Shown here: piece after piece, positions 16,901 to 26,101 of the stretch
Numbering within the stretch: the first letter of the stretch is position 1
How the letters are laid out: each line of letters opens with the position of its first letter
Origin: JBFXJF01 sp050175155
GTDB taxonomy: Bacteria > Bacillota > Bacilli > Tepidibacillales > Tepidibacillaceae
Direction of reading: 5' to 3'
Assembly (NCBI GenBank): GCA_050175155.1
Contig: JBFXJF010000014.1
Span: 1 to 51,338, forward strand
Length of the DNA stretch: 51,338 nucleotides
Program-made: the position numbers and the translations under genes
The notes under the pieces: model-generated
Told to the model about the DNA's origin: nothing
Databases searched by the model: none
The model's input: the letters and a program-made list of their open reading frames with translations, nothing else

Positions 16901-17460
16901 ATGGAGCAAGGGAAAAGGATGTATTCGACGCATTGGAAGAAGCTGGCTTCTCTAGAGATGGGAAAACTATATTATATGATGGGCGAAGCGGAGAACCTTT
17001 TGAACGAAGAGTTACAGTTGGAGTCATGTACGTTATTAAGCTTTTACATATGGTTGATGATAAGATACATGCTCGTTCAACTGGACCTTATTCTTTGGTA
17101 ACCCAACAGCCATTGGGTGGTAAAGCACAATTTGGTGGACAACGTTTTGGAGAAATGGAGGTTTGGGCATTAGAAGCATATGGTGCTGCCAATACATTAC
17201 AAGAGATATTAACAGTTAAATCAGATGATGTAGTAGGACGTGTAAAAACATATGAAGCCATAGTGAAAGGCGAAAATGTACCTGAACCTGGAATACCAGA
17301 ATCATTTAAAGTTCTAATTAAAGAACTTCAAAGTTTAGCATTAGATGTAAAAATACTATCTGGCGATGAACGTGAAATAGAAATGAAGGAATTAGATAAT
17401 GAAGAGGATATTGATAGTGAAAAACTAACATTAAATCTAGAAAAAGATGACGGATATTAA
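13933..17460 (+). CDS. rpoB: DNA-directed RNA polymerase subunit beta
   Basis: The 1175-residue beta subunit. The rifampicin-binding cluster begins near residue 462 ([20 protein letters not shown]) and looks wild-type, with the Asp, His and Ser positions that mutate in resistance unchanged. Later catalytic-core blocks such as [13 protein letters not shown] and the C-terminal [20 protein letters not shown] are present. TTG 13933 is the start, after AAGGGGTG (13918-13925), with the family N-terminus [16 protein letters not shown]. rpoC follows after 34 nt. Confidence 0.98.
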   Translation: [1175 protein letters not shown]

Positions 17461-17494
17461 AAAACTACGCTTATAACTGAGGGAGGTGTACCCT

Positions 17495-20400
17495 TTGATA
17501 GATGTAAACAATTTTGAGGCTATGAAAATTGGATTGGCTTCTCCAGAAAAAATTCGTTCTTGGTCATTTGGAGAGGTTAAAAAACCTGAGACAATTAACT
17601 ATCGCACTCTTAAACCAGAAAAAGAAGGGTTATTTTGTGAAAAAATCTTTGGTCCTACAAAGGATTGGGAATGTCATTGCGGTAAGTATAAGCGTGTAAG
17701 ATATAAGGGTGTTGTATGTGATCGATGTGGCGTAGAAGTTACTAGATCAAAAGTACGACGTGAAAGAATGGGTCACATAGAATTAGCAGCACCAGTATCT
17801 CATATTTGGTATTTTAAAGGTATACCAAGTAGAATGGGATTGATATTAGATATGTCTCCACGTTCTTTGGAAGAGGTAATATATTTTGCTTCTTATGTTG
17901 TATACGATCCAGGAGAAACACCTTTAGAAAAAAAACAGTTATTATCTGAGAAAGAGTATAGATCTTATCGTGAGAAATATGGACATAATTTTTCAGCTGG
18001 CATGGGTGCGGAAACAATAAGAAAGCTTCTCGAGGATATAAACTTAGAGCAAGATGTTAAAAATTTAAAAGAAGATTTAAAAACAGCACAAGGTCAAAAA
18101 AGAAATAGAATAATTAAACGTTTAGAAATTCTTGAAGCTTTTAGGTTCTCAGGAAACAATCCTTCTTGGATGATCTTAGATGTACTACCAGTTATACCAC
18201 CAGAAATTAGGCCGATGGTTCAACTTGATGGGGGTAGATTTGCTACATCAGATTTAAATGATTTGTATCGTAGAGTAATTAATAGGAACAATCGTTTAAA
18301 GAGGTTATTAGATTTAGGTGCTCCAGATATAATTGTTCAGAATGAGAAACGTATGTTACAAGAAGCGGTGGACGCTCTGATAGATAATGGTAGAAGGGGT
18401 AGACCTGTAACAGGACCTGGGAATCGACCATTAAAGTCGTTAAGTCATATGTTAAAAGGTAAGCAGGGAAGATTTCGCCAAAATCTATTAGGGAAACGTG
18501 TTGACTATTCCGGAAGATCTGTAATAGTTGTTGGCCCTAATTTAAAAATGTTTCAATGTGGATTGCCGAAAGAAATGGCGTTAGAATTATTTAAACCATT
18601 TGTTATGAAAGAATTAGTTAATAAAGAGATTGCGCATAATATCAAGAGTGCGAAGAGAAAAGTTGAGAGGGTCAGTCCAGAGGTTTGGGATGTATTAGAA
18701 GAAGTAATTAAAGAGCATCCAGTATTATTAAATCGCGCTCCTACACTTCATAGACTAGGTATTCAAGCATTTGAGCCGATATTAGTGGAAGGACGTGCTA
18801 TTAGACTTCATCCACTTGTTTGTACGGCGTATAATGCAGACTTTGATGGAGACCAGATGGCCGTGCATGTACCATTGTCATCTGAAGCACAGGCAGAGGC
18901 TCGATTACTTATGCTTGCAGCACATAATATTTTGAATCCAAAAGATGGAAAACCTGTTGTAACACCTTCACAGGATATGGTTTTAGGTTGTTATTATTTA
19001 ACAATTGAGAAACTTGATGACAAGGGTGAAGGTATGGTATTTCACAGTCCGGAAGAAGCCATTTCTGCTTATCAAAATGGGCTTGTAACTTTACATTCAA
19101 AAGTTGCAATTGCTGTTAAGACTTTGAAAAAGAAAACCTTTACAGAAAAGCAACAAAACGCTATCTTAGCAACTACTGTTGGAAAAATTATTTTTAACGA
19201 AGTTTTTCCAGAGGATCTTCCGTATATTAGTGAACCTACTAAGGAAAACTTGATTAATGGAACTCCTGAGGAATATTTTATATATGAAAAAGGAACGAAT
19301 ATAAGAGAGTTTATTAGAAACACACCTGTTCAAGGAGCTGTTACCAAGGCTTACTTGGGGTCGATTGTAGCAGAGATATTTAGAAGATTTCATACTACAG
19401 AAACTTCTATAATATTAGATAAAATAAAAAATTTAGGTTTTACATATTCTACTAAAGCGGGTATTACAATAGCTGTATCAGATGTTATAGTCCCGGAAAA
19501 GAAATACGAAATAATTCATGATGCGGAAGAGAAAGTTCAAGGCGTTATAAAGCAATTTCGCAGGGGATTAATTACAGATGATGAAAGATATGATAGAACA
19601 ATAACTATTTGGAGTAGAGCTAAAGATGACATTACAGAAGTATTGATGAATTCATTAGATAGATTTAATTCGATCTATATGATGGCTAATTCAGGAGCGC
19701 GTGGTAATGTATCACAGATAACCCAATTGGCTGGAATGCGTGGTCTTATGGCTGCACCTTCAGGTAGAATTATTGAATTGCCAATTAAATCGAATTTTAG
19801 AGAAGGATTAACCGTACTTGAATACTTCATTTCAACTCATGGTGCTCGAAAAGGATTAGCAGATACAGCATTAAGAACAGCTGATTCAGGATATTTAACT
19901 CGTCGTCTAGTTGATGTAGCCCAAGACGTTATAGTGCGAGATGAAGATTGCAATACAGATAAAGGATTGATTGCAACCACCATTGTTGATGGAAGTGAAG
20001 TTATTGAAAAACTCTACGATCGAATCGTTGGAAGGTTTGCTTTCGAGACTATTAAAAATCCAGAAACTGGAGAAGTGATTGTTAATCGAAACGAATTAAT
20101 TAGTGAAGAATTAGCTGATAAGATTATCGATTGTAACATTAAAAAAGTTAATATTCGTTCCGTTCTAAGTTGTCGTTCACCACGAGGAGTATGCAAGAAA
20201 TGTTATGGTAGAAATTTAGCTACGGGTTTTGATGTAGAAATAGGAGAGGCAGTTGGAACGATAGCAGCTCAATCTATTGGTGAGCCAGGGACGCAGTTAA
20301 CAATGAGAACATTCCACACAGGTGGTGTTGCCGGCGATGATATTACACAAGGTTTGCCGAGAATACAGGAGTTGTTTGAAGCTAGAAATCCAAAAGGTCA

Positions 20401-21112
20401 AGCCGTTATAGCTGAATTTGATGGTGTTGTAATAGACATTAGAGATAATAAGGACAAAAGAGAAGTTGAAATTTCTAGTGAAATCGAAGATAAAACATAT
20501 TCAATACCATTTGGATCGAGGATAAAAGTATCCCTTAAACAAGAAGTAAGCGCAGGAGAAGTACTTACGGAAGGATCTATTGACCCTAAAGAATTACTGA
20601 GGGTGAAAGGACCTTCAGGTGTACAAAATTATATTCTTCAGGAAGTTCAAAGAGTTTATAGATTACAAGGTGTAGAAATTAACGATAAGCACATTGAGAT
20701 TATGGTCCGCCAGATGCTTCGTCGAGCCAGAGTAATAGAAAGTGGAGAGACTGATTTATTACCGGGCTCAATGGTCGATCTTCATACCTATGAAAATGCA
20801 AATAAAATTGCATTTATAAATGGTAAGGAGCCGGCTATAGTAAAACCGCTTTTGCTAGGTATTACTAAAGCTTCTCTTGAAACTGACTCCTTCTTATCGG
20901 CAGCATCTTTTCAAGAAACTACGCGGGTATTAACCGAGGCTGCTATAAAAGGGAAGGTTGACAAGCTATTAGGATTAAAAGAGAACGTAATTATCGGTAA
21001 ACTAATCCCAGCAGGAACGGGGCTTTTAAGATATAGAAATATTGATATCTTGAAAAAAAATGAGGACACTGATATTTCTTTGGAAGTTGCTGAGTCAGTG
21101 AAAGTTGATTAA
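17495..21112 (+). CDS. rpoC: DNA-directed RNA polymerase subunit beta'
   Basis: The 1205-residue beta' subunit. The catalytic magnesium triad NADFDGDQ has its aspartates at residues 449, 451 and 453. The N-terminal zinc site is CHCG...CDRCG (near 60-80) and the second zinc site includes CRSPRGVCKKC. The bridge helix/trigger loop blocks (GLADTALRTADSGYLTRRL) are complete. TTG 17495 gives MIDVNNFE, the family start; the frame's GTG at 17486 lies within the GGAGGTG ribosome site. Confidence 0.98.
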   Translation: MIDVNNFEAMKIGLASPEKIRSWSFGEVKKPETINYRTLKPEKEGLFCEKIFGPTKDWECHCGKYKRVRYKGVVCDRCGVEVTRSKVRRERMGHIELAAPVSHIWYFKGIPSRMGLILDMSPRSLEEVIYFASYVVYDPGETPLEKKQLLSEKEYRSYREKYGHNFSAGMGAETIRKLLEDINLEQDVKNLKEDLKTAQGQKRNRIIKRLEILEAFRFSGNNPSWMILDVLPVIPPEIRPMVQLDGGRFATSDLNDLYRRVINRNNRLKRLLDLGAPDIIVQNEKRMLQEAVDALIDNGRRGRPVTGPGNRPLKSLSHMLKGKQGRFRQNLLGKRVDYSGRSVIVVGPNLKMFQCGLPKEMALELFKPFVMKELVNKEIAHNIKSAKRKVERVSPEVWDVLEEVIKEHPVLLNRAPTLHRLGIQAFEPILVEGRAIRLHPLVCTAYNADFDGDQMAVHVPLSSEAQAEARLLMLAAHNILNPKDGKPVVTPSQDMVLGCYYLTIEKLDDKGEGMVFHSPEEAISAYQNGLVTLHSKVAIAVKTLKKKTFTEKQQNAILATTVGKIIFNEVFPEDLPYISEPTKENLINGTPEEYFIYEKGTNIREFIRNTPVQGAVTKAYLGSIVAEIFRRFHTTETSIILDKIKNLGFTYSTKAGITIAVSDVIVPEKKYEIIHDAEEKVQGVIKQFRRGLITDDERYDRTITIWSRAKDDITEVLMNSLDRFNSIYMMANSGARGNVSQITQLAGMRGLMAAPSGRIIELPIKSNFREGLTVLEYFISTHGARKGLADTALRTADSGYLTRRLVDVAQDVIVRDEDCNTDKGLIATTIVDGSEVIEKLYDRIVGRFAFETIKNPETGEVIVNRNELISEELADKIIDCNIKKVNIRSVLSCRSPRGVCKKCYGRNLATGFDVEIGEAVGTIAAQSIGEPGTQLTMRTFHTGGVAGDDITQGLPRIQELFEARNPKGQAVIAEFDGVVIDIRDNKDKREVEISSEIEDKTYSIPFGSRIKVSLKQEVSAGEVLTEGSIDPKELLRVKGPSGVQNYILQEVQRVYRLQGVEINDKHIEIMVRQMLRRARVIESGETDLLPGSMVDLHTYENANKIAFINGKEPAIVKPLLLGITKASLETDSFLSAASFQETTRVLTEAAIKGKVDKLLGLKENVIIGKLIPAGTGLLRYRNIDILKKNEDTDISLEVAESVKVD

Positions 21113-21120
21113 CATATATA

Positions 21121-21149
21121 TTGACACAGACTTTCAATAGTGATAATAT
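21121..21149 (+). promoter_or_regulatory. Strong promoter of the ybxF-rpsL-rpsG-fusA(-tuf) operon
   Basis: A consensus TTGACA (21121-21126), 17-nt spacer with TG at -15, and TAATAT (21144-21149). It starts 8 nt after the rpoC stop, so the str genes need not depend on rpoBC transcription. Confidence 0.85.
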
Positions 21150-21189
21150 CTCTTAGTGTGTGCAATTCCTGTGCTTTGGAGGATGAAAA

Positions 21190-21441
21190 ATGTCTTATGA
21201 AAAAGTAAAGCAGGCTAAAAGTTTATCGATTGGAACTAAGCAAACGTTAAAAGCTATTGAACAAGGAAATGTGCAAGAAGTTATTGTGGCAAGCGATGCT
21301 GATCGAAGACTTACTTCTGGGGTTATTCAATATGGAAAAGAAAAAGGAATAGAATTATCTTATGTCGATTCTATGAAAAAACTAGGAAGATACTGTGGTA
21401 TTGAGGTTGGAGCAGCGACTGTTGCTATATTAAAAAAATAA
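21190..21441 (+). CDS. rplGB: L7Ae-like K-turn-binding ribosomal-protein paralogue (YbxF)
   Basis: An 83-residue L7Ae/L30e/S12e-family protein. The conserved core is visible: GTKQTLKAIEQGNVQEVIVASDAD and the C-terminal CGIEVGAATVAI. B. subtilis YbxF binds kink-turn RNAs in vitro, but its physiological role is not settled. It occupies the usual slot between rpoC and rpsL. A long hairpin starts at its stop codon. Confidence 0.9.
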   Translation: MSYEKVKQAKSLSIGTKQTLKAIEQGNVQEVIVASDADRRLTSGVIQYGKEKGIELSYVDSMKKLGRYCGIEVGAATVAILKK

Positions 21442-21495
21442 AATTGCAAGGCAAACGTCAGGTTGTCTTATAACGTGAAGTTTGTCATGCAATTT
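21441..21495 (+). promoter_or_regulatory. Long leader hairpin upstream of rpsL
   Basis: The 16-nt arm beginning at the last base of the rplGB stop codon (21441-21456, AAATTGCAAGGCAAAC) pairs with 21480-21495 (GTTTGTCATGCAATTT); one A-A mismatch and one G-U pair are the only imperfections. A 23-nt apical loop remains. ATTTTG follows, too weak for a classical terminator. A second small hairpin, CCAC/GTGG, lies nearer rpsL. A regulatory or mRNA-processing role is likely but unproven. Confidence 0.6.
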
Positions 21496-21556
21496 ATTTT
21501 GAAGATTTATGAACCACCTGGAACCGTGGGCTTATATTGTGAAAGGAGGTGGCGAT

Positions 21557-21976
21557 ATGCCAACTATTAACCAACTAGTTCGTAAAGGACGCAAAAGAAA
21601 AATAGTAAAATCTACTGCTCCTGCATTGCAAAAAGGTTATAACAGTTTTGAGAAAGAACAAACCGATTTAAGTTCACCTCAAAAACGTGGAGTATGTACT
21701 CGTGTAGGGACAATGACTCCTAAAAAACCTAACTCAGCATTACGTAAATATGCTCGTGTGCGTTTGACGAACGGAATAGAAGTAACTGCTTATATCCCTG
21801 GTATCGGTCATAATTTACAAGAACATAGTGTTGTTTTAGTTCGTGGAGGTCGTGTTAAGGACTTACCTGGAGTTCGATATCATATTATACGTGGGGCATT
21901 AGATACTGCTGGTGTACAAAACCGTATGCAATCCCGCTCAAAGTATGGAACAAAACGTCCTAAAGCAAAGAAATAA
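21557..21976 (+). CDS. rpsL: 30S ribosomal protein S12
   Basis: S12 (139 residues), decoding-centre protein. The segments TPKKPNSALRK and GGRVKDLPGVRYH are intact; their lysines are those mutated in streptomycin resistance, so the sequence looks sensitive-type. ATG 21557 follows AAAGGAGGTGG and gives MPTINQLVRKGR; the frame open from 21509 includes the ribosome site. It leads the classical rpsL-rpsG-fusA-tuf group. Confidence 0.98.
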   Translation: MPTINQLVRKGRKRKIVKSTAPALQKGYNSFEKEQTDLSSPQKRGVCTRVGTMTPKKPNSALRKYARVRLTNGIEVTAYIPGIGHNLQEHSVVLVRGGRVKDLPGVRYHIIRGALDTAGVQNRMQSRSKYGTKRPKAKK

Positions 21977-22012
21977 TTTATATTTTAACTAATTAATAAA
22001 GGAGGGAAAAAG

Positions 22013-22483
22013 ATGCCACGTAAAGGACCAGTTACCCGTAGAGATGTATTACCAGATCCTATTCATAACAGTAAATTAGTTACACGTTTAATCAATCGAA
22101 TGATGGTGGACGGTAAAAAAAATGTATCTCAGCAAATTTTATATAACGCATTTGACCTTGTAAATGAACGTACAGGAAAAGACCCAATGGAAGTTTTCGA
22201 GCAAGCTCTTAAAAATATAACTCCAGTACTTGAGGTTAAGGCTCGCCGTGTAGGTGGAGCGAATTACCAAGTTCCTATTGAAGTAAGACCAGAGAGAAGA
22301 ACTACATTAGGACTTCGTTGGTTAGTAAACTACTCCCGTCTTCGCGGAGAAAAAACAATGGAGGAACGTCTTGCAGGAGAAATTATAGATGCTGCTAATA
22401 ACACTGGAGCATCAGTTAAGAAAAGGGAAGACACACATAAAATGGCGGAAGCAAATAAAGCATTTGCTCATTACCGTTGGTAA
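22013..22483 (+). CDS. rpsG: 30S ribosomal protein S7
   Basis: S7 (156 residues) nucleates assembly of the 30S head. The start MPRKGPVTRRDVLPDP, the YQVPIEVRPERR strand region and the final KAFAHYRW are typical. Spacing to rpsL (36 nt) and fusA (39 nt) is that of a single operon. Confidence 0.98.
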   Translation: MPRKGPVTRRDVLPDPIHNSKLVTRLINRMMVDGKKNVSQQILYNAFDLVNERTGKDPMEVFEQALKNITPVLEVKARRVGGANYQVPIEVRPERRTTLGLRWLVNYSRLRGEKTMEERLAGEIIDAANNTGASVKKREDTHKMAEANKAFAHYRW

Positions 22484-22522
22484 TAATTAATTATACTCGA
22501 AAGTTAGAAGGGAGAAATATAT

Positions 22523-24595
22523 ATGACAAGAGAATTCTCCTTATATAATACACGTAATATTGGCATAATGGCACATATTGATGCTGGTAAAACTACAACA
22601 ACTGAACGCATTCTCTACTATACTGGACTAACCCATAAAATAGGTGAGGTTCATGATGGTGCTGCAACTATGGACTGGATGGAGCAGGAGCAAGAAAGAG
22701 GTATTACTATTACTTCAGCAGCTACAACTGCCCAATGGAAGGGATATCGGATTAATATTATCGATACTCCAGGACACGTAGATTTTACAGTTGAAGTTGA
22801 ACGTTCGTTACGTGTATTAGATGGAGCTGTTACGGTTTTAGATTCAAAAAGTGGTGTTGAACCCCAAACCGAGACTGTTTGGAGACAAGCTACAACATAT
22901 GGTGTACCTCGTATTATATATGTTAATAAAATGGATACGATAGGTGCTGATTATCTAAAATCTGTTAAAACTATTGTGGATAGACTAAAGGCTAATCCTG
23001 TACCAATTCAGCTTCCTATTGGTGTTGAAGATAAGTTTGTAGGCATTATCGATCTTATCAAGATGGAAGCACTATATTACTTAGATGATATGGGATCAAA
23101 TACTGAATCAAGAGAAATACCTGACGAGTATAAAGAATTAGCAAATGAGTGGAGAGCTAATTTAATAGAATCTGTATCAGAAGTTGACGAAGTATTAATG
23201 ATGAAATATCTTGAAGGTGAAGAAATTACAAATGAAGAGATTAAAAATGCTCTTCGCAAAGGAACGATAGCTGTAGAGTTATTCCCTGTCTTATGCGGAT
23301 CATCGTATAAGAACAAAGGCGTACAATTAATGTTAGATGCAGTTGTTGATTACTTACCATCGCCTCTTGATGTTCCAGCAATAAAAGGTTTAACTGAAGA
23401 TGGAATAGAGGACAAAAGAGAATCAGATGACTCTGCGCCATTCTCAGCACTTGCATTTAAAATTATGACTGATCCATATGTTGGAAAGTTAACATTTTTC
23501 CGTGTTTATTCAGGAGTACTTAAAGCGGGATCATATGTATTGAACTCGACAAAGGGTAAACGCGAAAGAATAGGAAGAATTTTACAAATGCATGCTAACC
23601 ATAGAGAAGATATCGAGTTGGTTTATTCTGGAGATATAGCGGCAGGAGTAGGTTTGAAAGATACAACTACAGGAGATACGCTATGTGATGAAAAAGCGAT
23701 AATTATTTTAGAATCCATGGTTTTCCCTGAACCTGTAATTCGTCTTTCTGTTGAACCTAAAACAAAAGCTGACCAAGATAAAATGGGTTTAGCATTAACT
23801 AAATTAGCAGAAGAAGATCCTACATTTAGGATCAATACAGATGAAGAGACTGGTCAAACAATAATAGCTGGCATGGGAGAATTACACTTAGATATTATAG
23901 TTGATCGACTTAAACGTGAATTTAAGGTTGAGGCAAATGTAGGAGCACCACAAGTTGCTTATAAAGAGACAATTCGTTCTAAAGCCCAAGTAGAAGGTAA
24001 GTTTGTTCGTCAGTCAGGTGGACGTGGTCAATATGGTCATGTATGGATAGAATTTGAACCATTAGAACAAGGAGCAGGATTTATCTTTGAAAATAAAGTA
24101 GTGGGTGGAGTGGTTCCAAAAGAATATATTCCAGCTGTTCAAGCAGGGATCATAGAATCTGCTTTAAATGGAATGATTGCTGGATACCCAGTAATAGATT
24201 TTAAAGCAAAAATATATGATGGTTCTTATCATGATGTAGACTCTTCAGAAATGGCATTTAAAATTGCTGGTTCGATGGCATTAAAAGCTGCGAAATCTAA
24301 ATGTAATCCAGTAATATTAGAACCACTTATGAAAGTTGAAGTTACAGTACCTGAAGAGTATATGGGAGACGTTATGGGAGACTTAAGTTCTCGCAGAGGT
24401 CGCATCGATGGAATGGATTCTAATTCCGGGGCTCAAAGTATCAGGGCGTTTATACCGTTATCTGAAATGTTTGGATATGCTACATCCCTTCGCTCTAGAA
24501 CACAGGGACGTGGAAACTACTCAATGTTCTTTGATCATTATGAAGAGGTTCCTAAGAATATTGCTGAAGGAATAATAGCAAAACAACAAGGATAA
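22523..24595 (+). CDS. fusA: Elongation factor G
   Basis: A 690-residue translocase GTPase. The G1 loop AHIDAGKT is at residues 17-24, G2 in ERGITITSAATT, G3 DTPGH and G4 NKMD follow in order. Domain IV is present with the GGRGQYGHVWIEFEP segment and the Gly-rich tip. The length is normal for the ribosomal translocase, distinct from the shorter EF-G2 paralogues. It is part of the str operon. Confidence 0.98.
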   Translation: MTREFSLYNTRNIGIMAHIDAGKTTTTERILYYTGLTHKIGEVHDGAATMDWMEQEQERGITITSAATTAQWKGYRINIIDTPGHVDFTVEVERSLRVLDGAVTVLDSKSGVEPQTETVWRQATTYGVPRIIYVNKMDTIGADYLKSVKTIVDRLKANPVPIQLPIGVEDKFVGIIDLIKMEALYYLDDMGSNTESREIPDEYKELANEWRANLIESVSEVDEVLMMKYLEGEEITNEEIKNALRKGTIAVELFPVLCGSSYKNKGVQLMLDAVVDYLPSPLDVPAIKGLTEDGIEDKRESDDSAPFSALAFKIMTDPYVGKLTFFRVYSGVLKAGSYVLNSTKGKRERIGRILQMHANHREDIELVYSGDIAAGVGLKDTTTGDTLCDEKAIIILESMVFPEPVIRLSVEPKTKADQDKMGLALTKLAEEDPTFRINTDEETGQTIIAGMGELHLDIIVDRLKREFKVEANVGAPQVAYKETIRSKAQVEGKFVRQSGGRGQYGHVWIEFEPLEQGAGFIFENKVVGGVVPKEYIPAVQAGIIESALNGMIAGYPVIDFKAKIYDGSYHDVDSSEMAFKIAGSMALKAAKSKCNPVILEPLMKVEVTVPEEYMGDVMGDLSSRRGRIDGMDSNSGAQSIRAFIPLSEMFGYATSLRSRTQGRGNYSMFFDHYEEVPKNIAEGIIAKQQG

Positions 24596-24701
24596 TAAGA
24601 TTTTTGATTGAATTAATTATTTAGAAGGATTTCACTACAAATTTGTAGGGGAATTTAAAATATATTATTATACAATTGTATTCTAAGGAGGATAAAATAA
24701 A

Positions 24702-25889
24702 ATGGCTAAAAAGAAATTTGAACGTACAAAAACACATGTAAACATTGGTACTATTGGACACGTAGACCATGGAAAAACTACTTTAACAGCAGCGATTACA
24801 ACAGTATTATCTAAAGTAGGAGGAGCTACTGCTACTGCTTACGACCAAATCGATAAAGCTCCTGAGGAAAAAGAGCGCGGCATCACGATTTCAACTGCAC
24901 ACGTTGAATATGAAACAGTAAATCGTCATTACGCCCATGTTGACTGTCCTGGACATGCTGACTATGTTAAGAATATGATAACAGGTGCAGCACAAATGGA
25001 CGGAGCTATATTAGTGGTGTCTGCAGCAGATGGTCCAATGCCTCAAACGCGTGAACACATTCTTTTATCTCGTCAAGTAGGTGTTCCTTTTATTGTAGTC
25101 TATATGAATAAAGTTGATATGGTTGATGATGAAGAACTAATTGAATTAGTTGAAATGGAGATTCGCGACCTATTAACTGAGTATGAGTTTCCTGGAGATG
25201 ACATTCCAGTAATTAAAGGTTCTGCACTTAAAGCATTAGAAAACCCAGAAAGTGATTGGGCACAATCAATTAACGAACTAATGGCTGCTGTTGATGAATA
25301 CATTCCTGACCCAGTTCGTCAAGTAGACAAACCTTTCTTAATGTCAATAGAGGATGTATTTACTATAACTGGTCGTGGAACAGTAGCAACTGGACGTGTT
25401 GAAAGAGGTATAGTAAAAGTTGGAGAAGATGTTGAGTTAATTGGGTTAACAGAGGCAACAAAGAAAACAGTTGTTACAGGAGTTGAAATGTTCCGTAAGC
25501 TTTTAGATCAAGCTCAAGCTGGAGATAATGTTGGTGTATTACTACGCGGAGTTGAGCGTAAAGATATTCAACGTGGTCAAGTTTTAGCTAAACCAAATTC
25601 AGTTAAACCTCATACTAAGTTTAATGCTGAAATTTTTGTTTTAACAAAAGAAGAAGGCGGACGTCATACTCCATTTTTTAATGGATATCGCCCACAGTTT
25701 TACTTCCGTACAACTGACGTTACAGGAGTTATTCAGTTACCTGCTGGAACTGAAATGGTTATGCCTGGAGATAGAGTAACTGTTGAGGTTGAACTAATCT
25801 CTCCTATAGCTATTGAAGATGGTACTCGCTTTGCTATTCGTGAAGGCGGTCGTACAGTAGGAGCAGGGGTAGTTTCATCTATAAAATAA
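24702..25889 (+). CDS. tuf: Elongation factor Tu
   Basis: EF-Tu (395 residues) delivers aminoacyl-tRNA. G1 is GHVDHGKT (19-26), the effector region ERGITI, G3 DCPGHADY and G4 NKVD; the last has Val where most bacterial EF-Tu proteins have Cys. Domain 2/3 contacts (RGTVATGRVERG, GYRPQFYFRTTDVTG) are standard. The 106-nt gap after fusA contains a small palindrome (24635-24648) and no certain promoter. A strong terminator follows at 25982-26016. Confidence 0.98.
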   Translation: MAKKKFERTKTHVNIGTIGHVDHGKTTLTAAITTVLSKVGGATATAYDQIDKAPEEKERGITISTAHVEYETVNRHYAHVDCPGHADYVKNMITGAAQMDGAILVVSAADGPMPQTREHILLSRQVGVPFIVVYMNKVDMVDDEELIELVEMEIRDLLTEYEFPGDDIPVIKGSALKALENPESDWAQSINELMAAVDEYIPDPVRQVDKPFLMSIEDVFTITGRGTVATGRVERGIVKVGEDVELIGLTEATKKTVVTGVEMFRKLLDQAQAGDNVGVLLRGVERKDIQRGQVLAKPNSVKPHTKFNAEIFVLTKEEGGRHTPFFNGYRPQFYFRTTDVTGVIQLPAGTEMVMPGDRVTVEVELISPIAIEDGTRFAIREGGRTVGAGVVSSIK

Positions 25890-25981
25890 AAATTCTAAGT
25901 TGAAGAATGCTTAAACAAATGGACTGAAGTTATCTAAAAGTAATTCAGTAATTAATAAAGCGTGAATAGAAATTTACACTT

Positions 25982-26016
25982 AAAAGGATTGTTAACAATC
26001 AGTTAACAATCCTTTT
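25982..26016 (+). terminator. Terminator after tuf
   Basis: A perfect 15-bp stem: AAAAGGATTGTTAAC (25982-25996) and GTTAACAATCCTTTT (26002-26016) with a 5-nt loop. The flanking A and T runs make it work in either direction. It closes the str operon. Confidence 0.85.
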
Positions 26017-26030
26017 ACTATATATTAATC

Positions 26031-26066
26031 TAAGAATAGCTAATATATGATATATTACTATTCTTA
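26031..26066. repeat. 36-nt near-perfect palindrome upstream of the DMT permease
   Basis: TAAGAATAG (26031-26039) matches CTATTCTTA (26058-26066), and TAATATAT (26041-26048) matches ATATATTA (26050-26057). The only asymmetry is one extra C at 26040, with G26049 at the centre. It lies about 35 nt before the permease start and has no T run, so it may be an operator for a dimeric regulator or an RNA hairpin rather than a terminator. Confidence 0.6.
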
Positions 26067-26101
26067 ATAATATTTAAAATGAATATTAAGAGAGGTGATA
26101 A

